From assembly GCA_964611185.1 (NCBI GenBank), contig CAZSXE010000010.1, positions 1-62,116 of the forward strand: 62,116 nucleotides of DNA, in the 5' to 3' direction. Under the pieces are notes generated by a model that saw only the letters and a program-made list of their open reading frames with translations, was not told the DNA's origin and made no database searches. Each line of letters starts with the position of its first letter. Position 1 is the stretch's first letter. Below, in pieces: positions 15,775 to 24,989 of the stretch. A program made the position numbers and the translations under genes. Source of the stretch: CAAGNP01 sp964611185. GTDB lineage: Bacteria > Bacteroidota > Bacteroidia > Bacteroidales > UBA932.

Positions 15775-15960
15775 TTTTGCGCTTAATCCAATATGCCTAC
15801 TCGTTTTTATCGGTTTAGTGATTGTATAGAAATTATGAGTCCGGGTGGTTTGTATGGTAAGGCATGTCCTGAGAATTTTCTTGATGTCAACGACTATCGG
15901 AATCCGATTATTTCTTAGGCTTTGAAAGTGATGTGTTATGTGAATATGTTTAATCGAGGC
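15775..15960 (+). pseudogene. Remnant of an AlbA_2 / COG2865-type ATP-binding regulator
   Basis: A stretch of about 60 codons reads RFYRFSDCIEIMSPGGLYG, then PENFLDVNDYRNPIIS, a stop (15916-15918), then ALKVMCYVNMFNRG. This matches the C-terminal ATPase-like block of COG2865 proteins (AlbA_2 plus HATPase_c_4), where the motif is IEI.SPGGLYG...PENF..VNDYRNP.I...LKV.GYVN.F.RG. An in-frame stop sits upstream at 15784, another at 15916, and the rest of the gene is missing. It is therefore a decayed fragment. The assignment is from memory of the family motif. Confidence 0.6.
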
Positions 15961-16185
15961 CAAATTAATAGAACTTACAGTACCCGACAAGCCCAAAAGT
16001 AGCAAACAGAAATATAAATTAACCCCAATGGGAATAGATGTAAGGAACATATTGGAAGAAAATAGATAATTTTGAAAAACTCAGAATAGTAATTTATTGA
16101 AAAACGGCTGAGGAGCCAATTAATCTTGTTTCGATGAGTATAATTTATTATTGAATAAGTCGGAGGAAAAAGCGTTTACTCTTTC
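15961..16185. other. Gap before recA
   Basis: I see no gene or RNA here. The frame of the upstream pseudogene degenerates into stops. The recA promoter begins at 16186. Confidence 0.4.
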
Positions 16186-16216
16186 TTGCTTTTTCTCTAC
16201 AAGATTCATATATTTG
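16186..16216 (+). promoter_or_regulatory. recA promoter
   Basis: TTG (16186-16188) and TATATTTG (16209-16216) with a 20-nt spacer match the Bacteroidota consensus, 25 nt before the recA start. I did not see an obvious LexA-type palindrome. Confidence 0.6.
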
Positions 16217-16241
16217 CATACTTATTTTAATACAATATATT

Positions 16242-17279
16242 ATGGCTAAAGAAAGAGAAGAAACCCCTAATGCAGGGACTAATGAGGCGAAGATGAAGGC
16301 TTTACAGGCTACACTCGCGAAGATTGAAAAGGATTTTGGAAAGGGAACGGTTATGAAAATGGGAGATCAGCCCCAGTGGGAGGTTTCTACGATCGGTTCT
16401 GGCTCTATCGGGCTTGATCATGCACTCGGAATCGGGGGGTATCCCAGAGGGAGAGTTGTTGAAATTTATGGACCTGAATCGAGCGGAAAGACTACTTTGG
16501 CTATTCATGCTATTGCCGAAGCTCAAAAATCGGGAGGAATTGCAGCTATTATTGATGCGGAGCACGCTTTTGATCGCAGCTATGCGAAGAATCTCGGAGT
16601 TAATGTCGATACATTGCTTATTTCTCAGCCGGACAACGGGGAGCAGGCTCTCGAAGTGGCGGATAACCTTATCAGAAGCGGTGCCATTGACATTATTGTT
16701 ATAGATTCAGTGGCAGCTCTTACACCCAAAGCCGAAATCGAAGGTGAGATGGGTGATAATAAAATGGGGCTTCAGGCTCGTCTGATGAGTCAGGCATTGC
16801 GTAAGCTGACGGCAAATATTGCCAAGACCAATACCTGCTGTATTTTCATTAATCAACTTCGTGAAAAAATAGGGGTCATGTTCGGTAATCCCGAAACCAC
16901 CACAGGGGGGAATGCCCTTAAATTTTATGCTTCCGTTCGTATTGATGTCAGAAAGGTGACACAGATTAAAGACGGAGAGGAAGCCACCGGTAATCGCACA
17001 AGAGCTAAAATTGTTAAAAATAAGATGGCTCCCCCTTTCCGTAAGGCAGAATTCGATATAGTTTTCGGAGAGGGTATCTCTAAAGTGGGTGAGATTGTCG
17101 ATTTGGGTGTCGAGCTGGATATTATTAAGAAAAGCGGATCTTGGTTCAGCTACAATGATGCAAAATTAGCTCAGGGCAGAGAGGCTGCAAAGCAGACATT
17201 GAGGGATAACCCCGAGCTTTCTGATGAAATAGAGGCTAAAGTACGCGAGGCGATGAAAAATATTAAAGACGACATTTAA
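16242..17279 (+). CDS. recA: Recombinase RecA
   Basis: RecA forms filaments on single-stranded DNA, drives strand exchange and triggers SOS-type responses. The 345-residue protein has Walker A GPESSGKT (residues 77-84), the Walker B region IDIIVIDSVAALTP, and loop L2 around FINQLREKIGVMFGNPETTTGG. The N-terminal 20 residues are a charged extension. No Shine-Dalgarno is seen upstream, as usual in this phylum. The TAA stop shares one base with the ATG of trpS, so the two are translationally coupled. Confidence 0.98.
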   Translation: MAKEREETPNAGTNEAKMKALQATLAKIEKDFGKGTVMKMGDQPQWEVSTIGSGSIGLDHALGIGGYPRGRVVEIYGPESSGKTTLAIHAIAEAQKSGGIAAIIDAEHAFDRSYAKNLGVNVDTLLISQPDNGEQALEVADNLIRSGAIDIIVIDSVAALTPKAEIEGEMGDNKMGLQARLMSQALRKLTANIAKTNTCCIFINQLREKIGVMFGNPETTTGGNALKFYASVRIDVRKVTQIKDGEEATGNRTRAKIVKNKMAPPFRKAEFDIVFGEGISKVGEIVDLGVELDIIKKSGSWFSYNDAKLAQGREAAKQTLRDNPELSDEIEAKVREAMKNIKDDI

Positions 17280-18268
17280 TGGAAATAGTTCTAAGCGGTA
17301 TTCGCTCTACCGGACACCTTCATTTGGGTAATTATTTCGGAGCGTTGCGTAATTTTGTTAAAATACAGGATCAGTATAAATGTTTCTTCTTTATAGCCGA
17401 TCTTCATTCCCTTACCACTCATCCCCATCCCGATGATTTCCATTCGTCAGTCAGAATCATTCTTTCGGAATATTTGGCAGCGGGACTTGACCCTGCCAGA
17501 GCGACCCTTTATGTTCAGAGTGATGTCCCGGAGATTAGTGAGCTGTATGTTCTTTTGAATATGCTTGCCTATAAGGGTGAGATGGAGCGTACGGCATCTT
17601 TCAAAGATAAAGTTCGTCTTAATCCTGATAATGTTAATACCGGTCTGCTTACATACCCTGTACTGATGGCTTCAGATATTTTGATTCATAGATCGAACTG
17701 GGTCCCTGTGGGTAAAGATCAGGAGCAGCATCTTGAGATTGCAAGGGTGCTTGCGAGGAGATTCAATACCATATATGGAGTAGAATTGTTCCCTGAACCA
17801 TATCCCTTTAATTTCGGAAAGGAGCTTGTAAAGGTGCCCGGACTTGACGGAAGTGGGAAAATGGGTAAAAGTGAAGGGAACGGCATCTATCTCTATGACG
17901 ATGAGAAAACCATTACCAAAAAAGTAATGAGAGCGGTCACGGATTCCGGCCCCACTGTACCGAACAGCCCGATGCCGGAGGTTATCCAGAACTTATTTAC
18001 ATTAATGAGGCTTGTCTCTGAGCCCTCTACCATCGATTATTTTATAGAAAAATATAACGACTGTTCTATTCGATACGGTGACCTGAAAAAGCAGCTTGCC
18101 GCTGATATTTGTAAGACCACTCTCCCCATTAAAGAGCGGATCGATGATATTTATAACGATGAGGCATATTTGCATCAAGTCGTTAAAACAGGCGCGGAAA
18201 AGGCTCGTGAAAGTGCTTCTGCTACATTGAAGCTGGCGAAGAAAGCGGTGGGATTTAAAAGTTTTTAA
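17279..18268 (+). CDS. trpS: Tryptophan--tRNA ligase
   Basis: TrpS charges tRNA-Trp. The 329-residue class I synthetase has the HIGH-like motif TGHLHLGN (residues 11-18), the specificity region MLAYKGEMERTASFKDK, and the KMSKS loop as GKMGKSEGN near residue 200. Length is typical. Start and stop each overlap the flanking genes by 1 nt (recA and rlmN), placing it in a compact operon. Confidence 0.97.
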   Translation: MEIVLSGIRSTGHLHLGNYFGALRNFVKIQDQYKCFFFIADLHSLTTHPHPDDFHSSVRIILSEYLAAGLDPARATLYVQSDVPEISELYVLLNMLAYKGEMERTASFKDKVRLNPDNVNTGLLTYPVLMASDILIHRSNWVPVGKDQEQHLEIARVLARRFNTIYGVELFPEPYPFNFGKELVKVPGLDGSGKMGKSEGNGIYLYDDEKTITKKVMRAVTDSGPTVPNSPMPEVIQNLFTLMRLVSEPSTIDYFIEKYNDCSIRYGDLKKQLAADICKTTLPIKERIDDIYNDEAYLHQVVKTGAEKARESASATLKLAKKAVGFKSF

Positions 18269-19278
18269 TGAAACATCTTCTTGGACATAACCTTGCCGAA
18301 CTGAAGTATATAGCCTCTCTTTTCGGACTTCCCTCTTTTACAGGGGGGCAGATTGCCGATTGGCTATATAAAAAAAAGGTAAAAAATGTCGATGATATGA
18401 CTAACCTTTCCAAATCTGCGAGAGAAAAGATTTCAAGTGAATATGATGTGGGAAGATTGGATTATGCCGATGTAATAGCATCGGTCGATGGGACGAAAAA
18501 ATATCTTTTCTCTACCGAATCGGGGGGTGTCGAGACGGTAATGATTCCTGACGAAGAGAGATTCACTATCTGTGTCTCTTCACAAGCCGGATGTAAGATG
18601 GGTTGCAGATTTTGTATGACCGGACGACAGGGATTTCACGGAAACCTTTCTTCGCGAGAGATAATTTCTCAATTTATGTCTATTGATGAATCACTCTCCC
18701 TTACCAATGCTGTTTTTATGGGGATGGGTGAGCCTCTCGACAATTATGACGAAGTACTTCGTACAATAGAGATTCTCACCTCGGATTGGGGTTTCGGCTG
18801 GAGTTCCAAGAGAATAACCCTCTCTACCATAGGTGTTCTGCCGCAGCTGAAGAACTTTCTCGATCAGAGTACTTGCCATCTTGCAGTGAGTTTGCATAAC
18901 CCTTTCCCCGAACAGAGATTGTCGATGATGCCTATTCAAAAGGGGTACAATATTGAAGAAGTAGTCTCTCTTATCAGACAATATGATTTTTCAGGGCAGA
19001 GAAGGGTTAGTTTTGAGTATATAATGTTTGATAGAATTAATGATTCGAAGCGACATGCCGACGAGCTGCTTAAGCTCCTCAGAGGCATCGAGTGCCGTAT
19101 TAACCTCATAAGGTTTCATAAAATACCCGATTCGGATTATGCCCCTTCTCCTACGGCCGTGATTGAGCGTTTTAAGCAGAGGTTAAACGACGGAGGGATT
19201 GTCACTACATTGAGAGCATCGCGAGGAGAAGATATACTTGCTGCCTGCGGAATGCTTGCAGGTAAGAAAAAACAATAA
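18268..19278 (+). CDS. rlmN: Dual-specificity 23S rRNA / tRNA adenine-C2 methyltransferase
   Basis: RlmN is a radical-SAM enzyme that methylates C2 of A2503 in 23S rRNA and A37 in tRNAs. The 336-residue protein has the radical-SAM cluster motif CxxxCxxC (Cys109, Cys113, Cys116, in CKMGCRFCMTG). It also has the conserved C-terminal catalytic Cys in DILAACGML. The MGMGEPLDNYDEV segment is typical. It overlaps trpS by 1 nt and is followed after 15 nt by the patatin-like gene. Confidence 0.96.
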   Translation: MKHLLGHNLAELKYIASLFGLPSFTGGQIADWLYKKKVKNVDDMTNLSKSAREKISSEYDVGRLDYADVIASVDGTKKYLFSTESGGVETVMIPDEERFTICVSSQAGCKMGCRFCMTGRQGFHGNLSSREIISQFMSIDESLSLTNAVFMGMGEPLDNYDEVLRTIEILTSDWGFGWSSKRITLSTIGVLPQLKNFLDQSTCHLAVSLHNPFPEQRLSMMPIQKGYNIEEVVSLIRQYDFSGQRRVSFEYIMFDRINDSKRHADELLKLLRGIECRINLIRFHKIPDSDYAPSPTAVIERFKQRLNDGGIVTTLRASRGEDILAACGMLAGKKKQ

Positions 19279-19293
19279 TAGCCATTAATCAAT

Positions 19294-21627
19294 ATGAAAA
19301 AACTTATTTTTTTTGTTGTTCTCTTTTTTTTAGTAAATGTCGATTTTGCATCGGCAGTCATATATCCCGAAGGGGGGGAAAGTGCTCCTTCTTCTGCTCC
19401 TGCTAAAAGACCCAAGGTAGGTATCGTATTGGCCGGAGGCGGGGCCAAGGGTTCTGCTCACATCGGAGTAATCAAATATATTGAAGAAATCGGGATTCCC
19501 ATAGATTATGTGGCCGGTACGAGTATGGGTTCCATAATCGGAGGACTGTATGCATTGGGTTACACCCCGATAGAGATGGATTCTCTTATCAGCAATATGG
19601 ACTGGTCTGTCTATATGAGTGATAAGGTGGATAGGGGCAGTATGGGCTTCAGAGAGAAAAACGATAAGAATACTTATCTTTTGAACATTCCGTTCAGCAC
19701 CGGTGCATTTACGAAAACATTGAAAGAAAAACGGGCTGAAAGGGAGAATGAGGAGGAGAAAAATCTCTCTTTTATAAGCTCTCTCCCCTCAGGATTTATA
19801 AGCGGGCAGAATCTTTTGAGCCTTTTTAACAGTTTGTGTGTGGGGTATCAGGATTCTATCAGTTTTGATGATCTCCCCATTCCATACGCTTGTGTGGCCA
19901 CTAATATTGTTACCGGTAAACAGAAAGTATTACGCAGTGGCGTTTTTCCTCTGGCCATGAGGGCGAGTATGGCCATTCCGGGGGTATTTTCCCCTGTAAG
20001 AATGGGAGATGAAGTGCTCGTGGATGGAGGGATGATGAACAATTTTCCTGTAAATGTATGTAAGGAAATGGGGGCCGATATTGTAATAGGGGTGGAGGTC
20101 AATGAAGGGATGAAAGGGGACTCAAAAAAGCTCAACTCCCTTCCTGAGTTGCTTGATCAGCTTTTGAATATTGTAACCAGTGGAGAGCTTGAGAAAAACA
20201 GAGAGCTATGCGATATCTATATTCATCCGAGTTCCAAAGGGTATGGAACGATGAGTTTTGATAAGGTTAGCATAGATTCTTTAATAAAACGGGGATATAA
20301 TGAGGCGGCCAAGCATCGTGAAGAGCTGTTGGCATTGAAAGAAAAAATAGATGCAACGGGGAAAAGAGCCGATCGTATTAAAAAACCTGCTGCAAGAAAT
20401 ATGGCTACCGATTCCATCACTATTTCCTCTATCGAAGTGAACGGAATAAGCGAAAGAGACGGAATGTGGCTTTTGAAAAAGACCAAGTTGCTCTCGGGAA
20501 AGCCTATTTCCGGGAAAGATATTAGCGATGCCATAGCCATCTTCTATGGGATGAACAGTTTTTCATCTATTACATATAAGCTCAAAGGGGAAAGTTCCCC
20601 TTATCATCTTGTTTTTGATTTTAAAAATGCCCCTCCGCACAGATTCGGATTCGGATTCAGATTCGATTCAGAGGAAACTGCGGCCATACTGCTGAATATC
20701 GGGTTCAATAATCAGAAACTTCGCGGCTTTGCCTTCGATGCCAGCGGAAGATTGAGCTACAACCCATGGGGTAAAGCTCGTATAGTGTTTACTGGAATAG
20801 GAATACCGAGACTTAATCTTTCATATACCTTTAAACGATCTGGGTTTGATATGTACGATGACGGGATGGCAGATATGAATGTCCTTGTTTATAAAAACAA
20901 TGTGGAGTTTTATCTGTCGGAGTCATACTCCAAGAATTTTCATATTCAAGTCGGAGTCAAGTATGACAGGTTTGGGATGCGACATCTTCTCTCCAATACG
21001 GATACTATCGTAAATTCCAATATCAAATATTCTGATTATATAGGTAATTATTTTGGAGTTTTTATAAGAACTCAGTTTGACAACAGAGACCATGGTGTTT
21101 TTGCCACCAAAGGGATAAAATTCGGAATAAACGGTCAGTGGCTGCCCGGTATTTTCTCCGCCAACGAGTTTAAACATTTCGGCTCTGTTAATGTGGATTT
21201 TACCGCATATATTTCTCCTGCTAAGCGATTTACCATCATACCTTCGCTTTATTTCAGTTCCCTTATGGGGCCTGTTACACCTGCACCTTTTCTCAATTTG
21301 GCCGGAGGCTCTTATAAGGGGAGATATTTCGACCAGCAGATTCCTTTCATTGGGATCAATCATCCCGAGTTGTTGAAAAATACGGTCGGTGTAGCGAGAC
21401 TTGATTTTCGGGTGATGGTGGCCAATAAGCAGTATGTAGCCGGAATTGTAAATTACGGAAGGGAGTCTAAAACCATTCAAGACTTTTTTAAAGTGAAAAG
21501 TAATCTTTGGGGGGCAGCTGTGGGATATGCTTATGATTCTCCGATAGGTCCTATCAGCTTGAATGTCCATTGGTCCAATCTTACCCGCAGGGTCGGGCTT
21601 TATTTCAATCTTGGCTACTATTTTTAG
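19294..21627 (+). CDS. Patatin-like phospholipase with C-terminal Omp85-type barrel
   Basis: This 777-residue protein has a signal peptide (about 1-21). The patatin domain has an oxyanion motif GGGAKG (about 48-53), nucleophile GTSMG (Ser77) and catalytic Asp in DGGMMNNFPV (about 247), so the Ser-Asp dyad is intact. A POTRA-like segment (about 370-440) precedes a C-terminal beta-barrel of the surface-antigen type ending in YFNLGYYF. This architecture resembles PlpD-like (type Vd) autotransporters. In Bacteroidota such proteins are outer-membrane lipases of unknown substrate. The gene lies between rlmN and recX in the recA operon. Confidence 0.88.
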   Translation: MKKLIFFVVLFFLVNVDFASAVIYPEGGESAPSSAPAKRPKVGIVLAGGGAKGSAHIGVIKYIEEIGIPIDYVAGTSMGSIIGGLYALGYTPIEMDSLISNMDWSVYMSDKVDRGSMGFREKNDKNTYLLNIPFSTGAFTKTLKEKRAERENEEEKNLSFISSLPSGFISGQNLLSLFNSLCVGYQDSISFDDLPIPYACVATNIVTGKQKVLRSGVFPLAMRASMAIPGVFSPVRMGDEVLVDGGMMNNFPVNVCKEMGADIVIGVEVNEGMKGDSKKLNSLPELLDQLLNIVTSGELEKNRELCDIYIHPSSKGYGTMSFDKVSIDSLIKRGYNEAAKHREELLALKEKIDATGKRADRIKKPAARNMATDSITISSIEVNGISERDGMWLLKKTKLLSGKPISGKDISDAIAIFYGMNSFSSITYKLKGESSPYHLVFDFKNAPPHRFGFGFRFDSEETAAILLNIGFNNQKLRGFAFDASGRLSYNPWGKARIVFTGIGIPRLNLSYTFKRSGFDMYDDGMADMNVLVYKNNVEFYLSESYSKNFHIQVGVKYDRFGMRHLLSNTDTIVNSNIKYSDYIGNYFGVFIRTQFDNRDHGVFATKGIKFGINGQWLPGIFSANEFKHFGSVNVDFTAYISPAKRFTIIPSLYFSSLMGPVTPAPFLNLAGGSYKGRYFDQQIPFIGINHPELLKNTVGVARLDFRVMVANKQYVAGIVNYGRESKTIQDFFKVKSNLWGAAVGYAYDSPIGPISLNVHWSNLTRRVGLYFNLGYYF

Positions 21628-21635
21628 TCCCTCTT

Positions 21636-22124
21636 ATGAATGATTCTCTAAATGAAAAGCACAAACAGCAGATACTTTTCGATGAATATCTGAAAATGCA
21701 GGCACTATGCTCCGTCAGGGAGTATTGTTCGGCAGATATTCTTGAAAAGTTGGACAAAAGAGGAGTGGACTCTTCAGATGCGGCAGAGATTTTGCAGATG
21801 CTCAAAGATAATAAGTTTGTCGATGATGCGCGGTATGCAGGGGCTTTTACAAGGGATAAATCCTTTCTTGAGGGATGGGGCGAAAAGAAAATATTGTACC
21901 GGTTACATCTTAAGGGGATTCCCGATAATGTTGCGCGGAGCGCAATGAAGGAAGTGGATATGGAGAAGTATGCCTCCAAATTGGACGAAGTGCTGAATAA
22001 TAAGTGGAAACAGCTCGAAAAAGAGGGTGATCAGCAGAAAAAGAGGATGAAACTGTTTCGTTTCGGGATGGGAAGAGGATATTCTTATGATGAAATTAAA
22101 TTATATTTAGATAAATTGAAATGA
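21636..22124 (+). CDS. recX: Regulatory protein RecX
   Basis: RecX binds RecA filaments and limits their activity. The open frame extends to 21570 inside the previous gene, but ATG 21636 lies 8 nt after the patatin stop and gives the usual N-terminus, so I chose it (162 residues). Helical RecX repeats are visible, for example MLKDNKFVDDARYAGAF, GWGEKKILYRLHLKGIP and RFGMGRGYSYDEIKLYL. It is in the same operon as recA but separated by trpS, rlmN and the patatin gene. The stop overlaps the prfB start as ATGA. Confidence 0.9.
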   Translation: MNDSLNEKHKQQILFDEYLKMQALCSVREYCSADILEKLDKRGVDSSDAAEILQMLKDNKFVDDARYAGAFTRDKSFLEGWGEKKILYRLHLKGIPDNVARSAMKEVDMEKYASKLDEVLNNKWKQLEKEGDQQKKRMKLFRFGMGRGYSYDEIKLYLDKLK

Positions 22125-23204
22125 TAACCGCAGAACAGATTAAAGAGTTGCGTCAGCGCATAAATACTCTGGGGAGGTGTCTTTGACATCCCTTCCAAGA
22201 GAGATCAGGTAGAAAAAGCTCAGTTGCAGAGTGCTGCTTCCGATTTTTGGGATGATCCCAAAAGAGCCGAGGCTTTTTTGAAGAAAAATTCGGGAATAAA
22301 ATATTGGGTAGTGACATTTGATAAGTTGGGTTCTATGGCCGATGATCTCGATGTACTTTTTGAATTTGCACAAAGCGATTCCTCTGCTGAGGCTGAAGCC
22401 GACTCCCATTATTCCAAGACATTGGGGGTGCTTGAGGATCTTGAGCTAAGAAATATTCTTGGTCGAGAAGGGGATAATCTCGGTGCGATTTTGAAAATCA
22501 ATTCAGGGGCAGGCGGGACAGAGAGCAACGACTGGTCTTCTATGCTTATGAGGATGTATATGCGATGGGGGGAGAGAAATGGCTATGGTGTGCGTATCGC
22601 CGATATGGTGGAGGGGGAAGAGGCCGGAATTAAATCTGTTACCATGGAGTTTGAGGGGGATTATGCTTTCGGTTATCTGAAAGCTGAAAGCGGAGTTCAC
22701 CGTCTTGTGAGAATCTCTCCGTTTAATGCTCAAGGAAAGCGCCAGACGACCTTTTCTTCTGTTTTTATCTATCCCCTCATCGATGAGACAATAGAAATTG
22801 ACATTAATCCGTCTGACTTGGAGTGGGATACTTACCGATCTTCCGGTGCCGGTGGGCAAAATGTGAATAAAGTGGAGACAGGAGTGCGTGTAAGGCATAT
22901 TCCCACGGGTATTGTAGTAGAAAATACTGAGACCCGTTCTCAGCTTGATAACAGACAAAATGCCCTTAGAATTTTGAAATCGCATCTCTATGATTTGGAG
23001 CTAAAGAAAAGGCAAGAGAAGCAGGCAGAGTTAGAAGGGCAGAAAAAAAGAATAGAGTGGGGTTCGCAGATACGAAGCTATGTTCTTCATCCGTACAAAA
23101 TGGTAAAAGATCTGCGTACCGGGTATGAAACATCTGATACTCAGGGAGTTTTGGATGGTGATTTGAATGAGTTTATGAAGACTTTTTTGATGGAACAGAA
23201 GTAA
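22121..23204 (+). CDS. prfB: Peptide chain release factor 2 (programmed +1 frameshift)
   Basis: RF2 ends translation at UGA and UAA. The gene starts at ATG 22121, overlapping recX by 4 nt. Codons 1-21 run to CTT (22181-22183), followed by in-frame TGA (22184-22186). Reading resumes in +1 at GAC (22185), giving DIPSKRDQVEK and about 360 residues in total. The body holds the SPF-type anticodon motif (ISPFNAQGKRQ) and the catalytic GGQ (SSGAGGQNVNK). The interruption is the classic autoregulatory frameshift, not a mutation: when RF2 is scarce, ribosomes pause at UGA and shift. Confidence 0.97.
22171..22187 (+). promoter_or_regulatory. prfB +1 frameshift site
   Basis: GGGGAGG (22171-22177) lies three bases before CTT TGA C (22181-22187). 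This is the canonical RF2 arrangement: an internal Shine-Dalgarno-like stimulator, a slippery CUU codon, and UGA in the weak UGA-C context. Confidence 0.95.
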
Positions 23205-23230
23205 TTAACATTTACAATATATAAACAGAT

Positions 23231-24856
23231 ATGGATTTTTTATTTGAAGACCTTTTTCAGATGGGTGACGATACTACACAATATCATCTCATCTCGAAAG
23301 ATTATGTTTCTACAGAGAAATTTAACTCAGAAGAAATACTTAAAGTAGCCCCTGAAGGGCTGAGGCTTATCGCTCGTCAGGCATTCCACGATGTGGCGTT
23401 TATGCTTCGTCCCGAGCACAATGAGATGGTAGCCAAAATTTTAAATGACCCTCAGGCGAGTAAAAATGATAAACAAGTCGCATTGACGATGCTTCTTAAT
23501 GCTGATGTAGCCGCCAAAGGGAATCTTCCCTTCTGTCAAGATACCGGAACAGCGATAATTGTAGCCAAGAAAGGGCAGAAAGTGTGGGTGGAAAACAATG
23601 CTGACGGAAGTCGTGGAAGTGATGAAAGAGCATTGCAGCACGGCGTTTTCGATACATATACAGCAGATAATCTTCGTTATTCGCAGACTATCCCTCTCGA
23701 TATGTACCGCGAGAAAAATTCAGGTAACAATCTCCCTGCTCAGGTGGATATCTATGCCATCGAAGGTGGTGAGTACAAGTTCCTTTTCATAGCTAAGGGT
23801 GGCGGCTCTGCCAATAAGACTTACCTCTATCAAGAGACCAAAGCATTGCTCAATCCTGCCACTCTTGAGAAATTCCTCGTTGAAAAGATGCGCACCCTCG
23901 GGACTGCTGCCTGCCCTCCGTACCATATCGCGTTCGTTATTGGCGGTTCTTCCGCCGAAACTAACCTCAAAACTGTCAAATTGGCCTCGGCCAAATATTA
24001 CGACTCGCTTCCTACCACAGGGAGTGAGGCCGGCAGGGCTTTTCGCGATACTGCCCTCGAAGCTAAACTTCTTGAGGCAGCACACAATATCGGGCTTGGA
24101 GCCCAATTCGGAGGTAAGTACTTTGCCCACGATATTCGCGTAATTCGTCTTCCGCGCCACGGAGCTTCCTGCCCTGTGGGGATGGGCGTTTCGTGTAGCG
24201 CTGACCGCAATATTAAAGGAAAAATCAACAAAGACGGTATTTGGCTTGAAACTCTCGATTCAAATCCTATAAGGCTTGTACCCGAAAAACTGCGTAAGGC
24301 TAAGGCTGATGGCGTTCGCATTGACCTAAATCGTCCGATGAAAGAGATACTCGCCGATTTGACGAAATACCCTGTTTCCACATTTCTCCTTTTGTCGGGA
24401 ACCATCGTGGTGGGGCGCGATATTGCACATGCCCGTCTGAAAGAGCGTATCGAAAGGGGAGAAGGGCTGCCCCAATATGTGAAAGACCATCCTATTTATT
24501 ATGCCGGTCCGGCAAAAACTCCTTCGGGAATGCCGTCTGGAAGTTTCGGACCTACCACAGCAGGGCGTATGGATAGCTATGTGGATCTTTTTCAGGATAA
24601 TGGCGGAAGTATGATAATGATTGCCAAAGGCAATAGAAGTCAGCAAGTTACAGACGCTTGCAAGAAGCACGGAGGGTTCTATCTCGGAAGTATCGGAGGG
24701 CCGGCTGCCATTCTTGCACAGAATAATATCAAGAAAGTCGAACTGCTTGAATATCCCGAACTCGGTATGGAAGCTATATGGAAAATCGAAGTAGAAGATT
24801 TCCCTGCATTCATATTGGTCGATGATAAAGGGAACGATTTCTTCACCACTGTGTGA
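23231..24856 (+). CDS. Fumarate hydratase, class I
   Basis: The class I fumarase interconverts fumarate and malate with an oxygen-sensitive [4Fe-4S] cluster. The 541-residue single-chain protein shows cluster cysteines in FCQDTG (Cys102), TAACPPYH (about 225) and GVSCSAD (about 317), and the C-terminal beta domain with PIYYAGPAKTPSGMPSGSFG. It is the last plus-strand gene of the recA region, 26 nt after prfB. It fits a fumarate/succinate-based anaerobic metabolism, together with aspA downstream in the window. The E. coli names fumA/fumB are not applied because orthology is not resolved. Confidence 0.95.
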   Translation: MDFLFEDLFQMGDDTTQYHLISKDYVSTEKFNSEEILKVAPEGLRLIARQAFHDVAFMLRPEHNEMVAKILNDPQASKNDKQVALTMLLNADVAAKGNLPFCQDTGTAIIVAKKGQKVWVENNADGSRGSDERALQHGVFDTYTADNLRYSQTIPLDMYREKNSGNNLPAQVDIYAIEGGEYKFLFIAKGGGSANKTYLYQETKALLNPATLEKFLVEKMRTLGTAACPPYHIAFVIGGSSAETNLKTVKLASAKYYDSLPTTGSEAGRAFRDTALEAKLLEAAHNIGLGAQFGGKYFAHDIRVIRLPRHGASCPVGMGVSCSADRNIKGKINKDGIWLETLDSNPIRLVPEKLRKAKADGVRIDLNRPMKEILADLTKYPVSTFLLLSGTIVVGRDIAHARLKERIERGEGLPQYVKDHPIYYAGPAKTPSGMPSGSFGPTTAGRMDSYVDLFQDNGGSMIMIAKGNRSQQVTDACKKHGGFYLGSIGGPAAILAQNNIKKVELLEYPELGMEAIWKIEVEDFPAFILVDDKGNDFFTTV

Positions 24857-24863
24857 TGTGGCC

Positions 24864-24902
24864 GGCGGCTAACACTGGCGGCTAACGAACGCTGGCGGCT
24901 AA
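24864..24902 (+). repeat. Three GGCGGCTAA repeats after the fumarase stop
   Basis: Exact GGCGGCTAA copies occur at 24864-24872, 24877-24885 and 24894-24902, irregularly spaced. They make a short GC-rich patch in AT-rich DNA and place TAA codons in both frames other than the fumarase frame. Confidence 0.7.
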
Positions 24903-24930
24903 TGTGCTGCTAATCACCACTTTCCTATAC

Positions 24931-24963
24931 ACATCCTCCGGTCATCAAAAAGCCGGAGGATGT
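24931..24963. terminator. Bidirectional terminator-like hairpin
   Basis: ACATCCTCCGG (24931-24941) pairs perfectly with CCGGAGGATGT (24953-24963), an 11-bp stem between the convergent fumarase and deacylase genes. T-runs on either side are poor, so efficiency is uncertain. Confidence 0.6.
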
Positions 24964-24989
24964 TGTATGTAATCGTCTGATAATGAGCA

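Noticed and set aside
15736..16050. Minus-strand 104-codon frame in the gap before recA
   Set aside because: The plus strand of the same stretch carries the recognisable AlbA_2-type fragment, and the minus-strand product has no motifs.
20923..21570. 215-codon minus-strand frame opposite the patatin-barrel gene
   Set aside because: It is antisense to the beta-barrel coding region with no independent start context or motifs.
22121..22223. prfB considered as a frameshifted pseudogene or as starting at 22224
   Set aside because: CTT TGA C with an upstream GGGGAGG is the canonical programmed frameshift and the +1 frame continues the RF2 N-terminus without loss.
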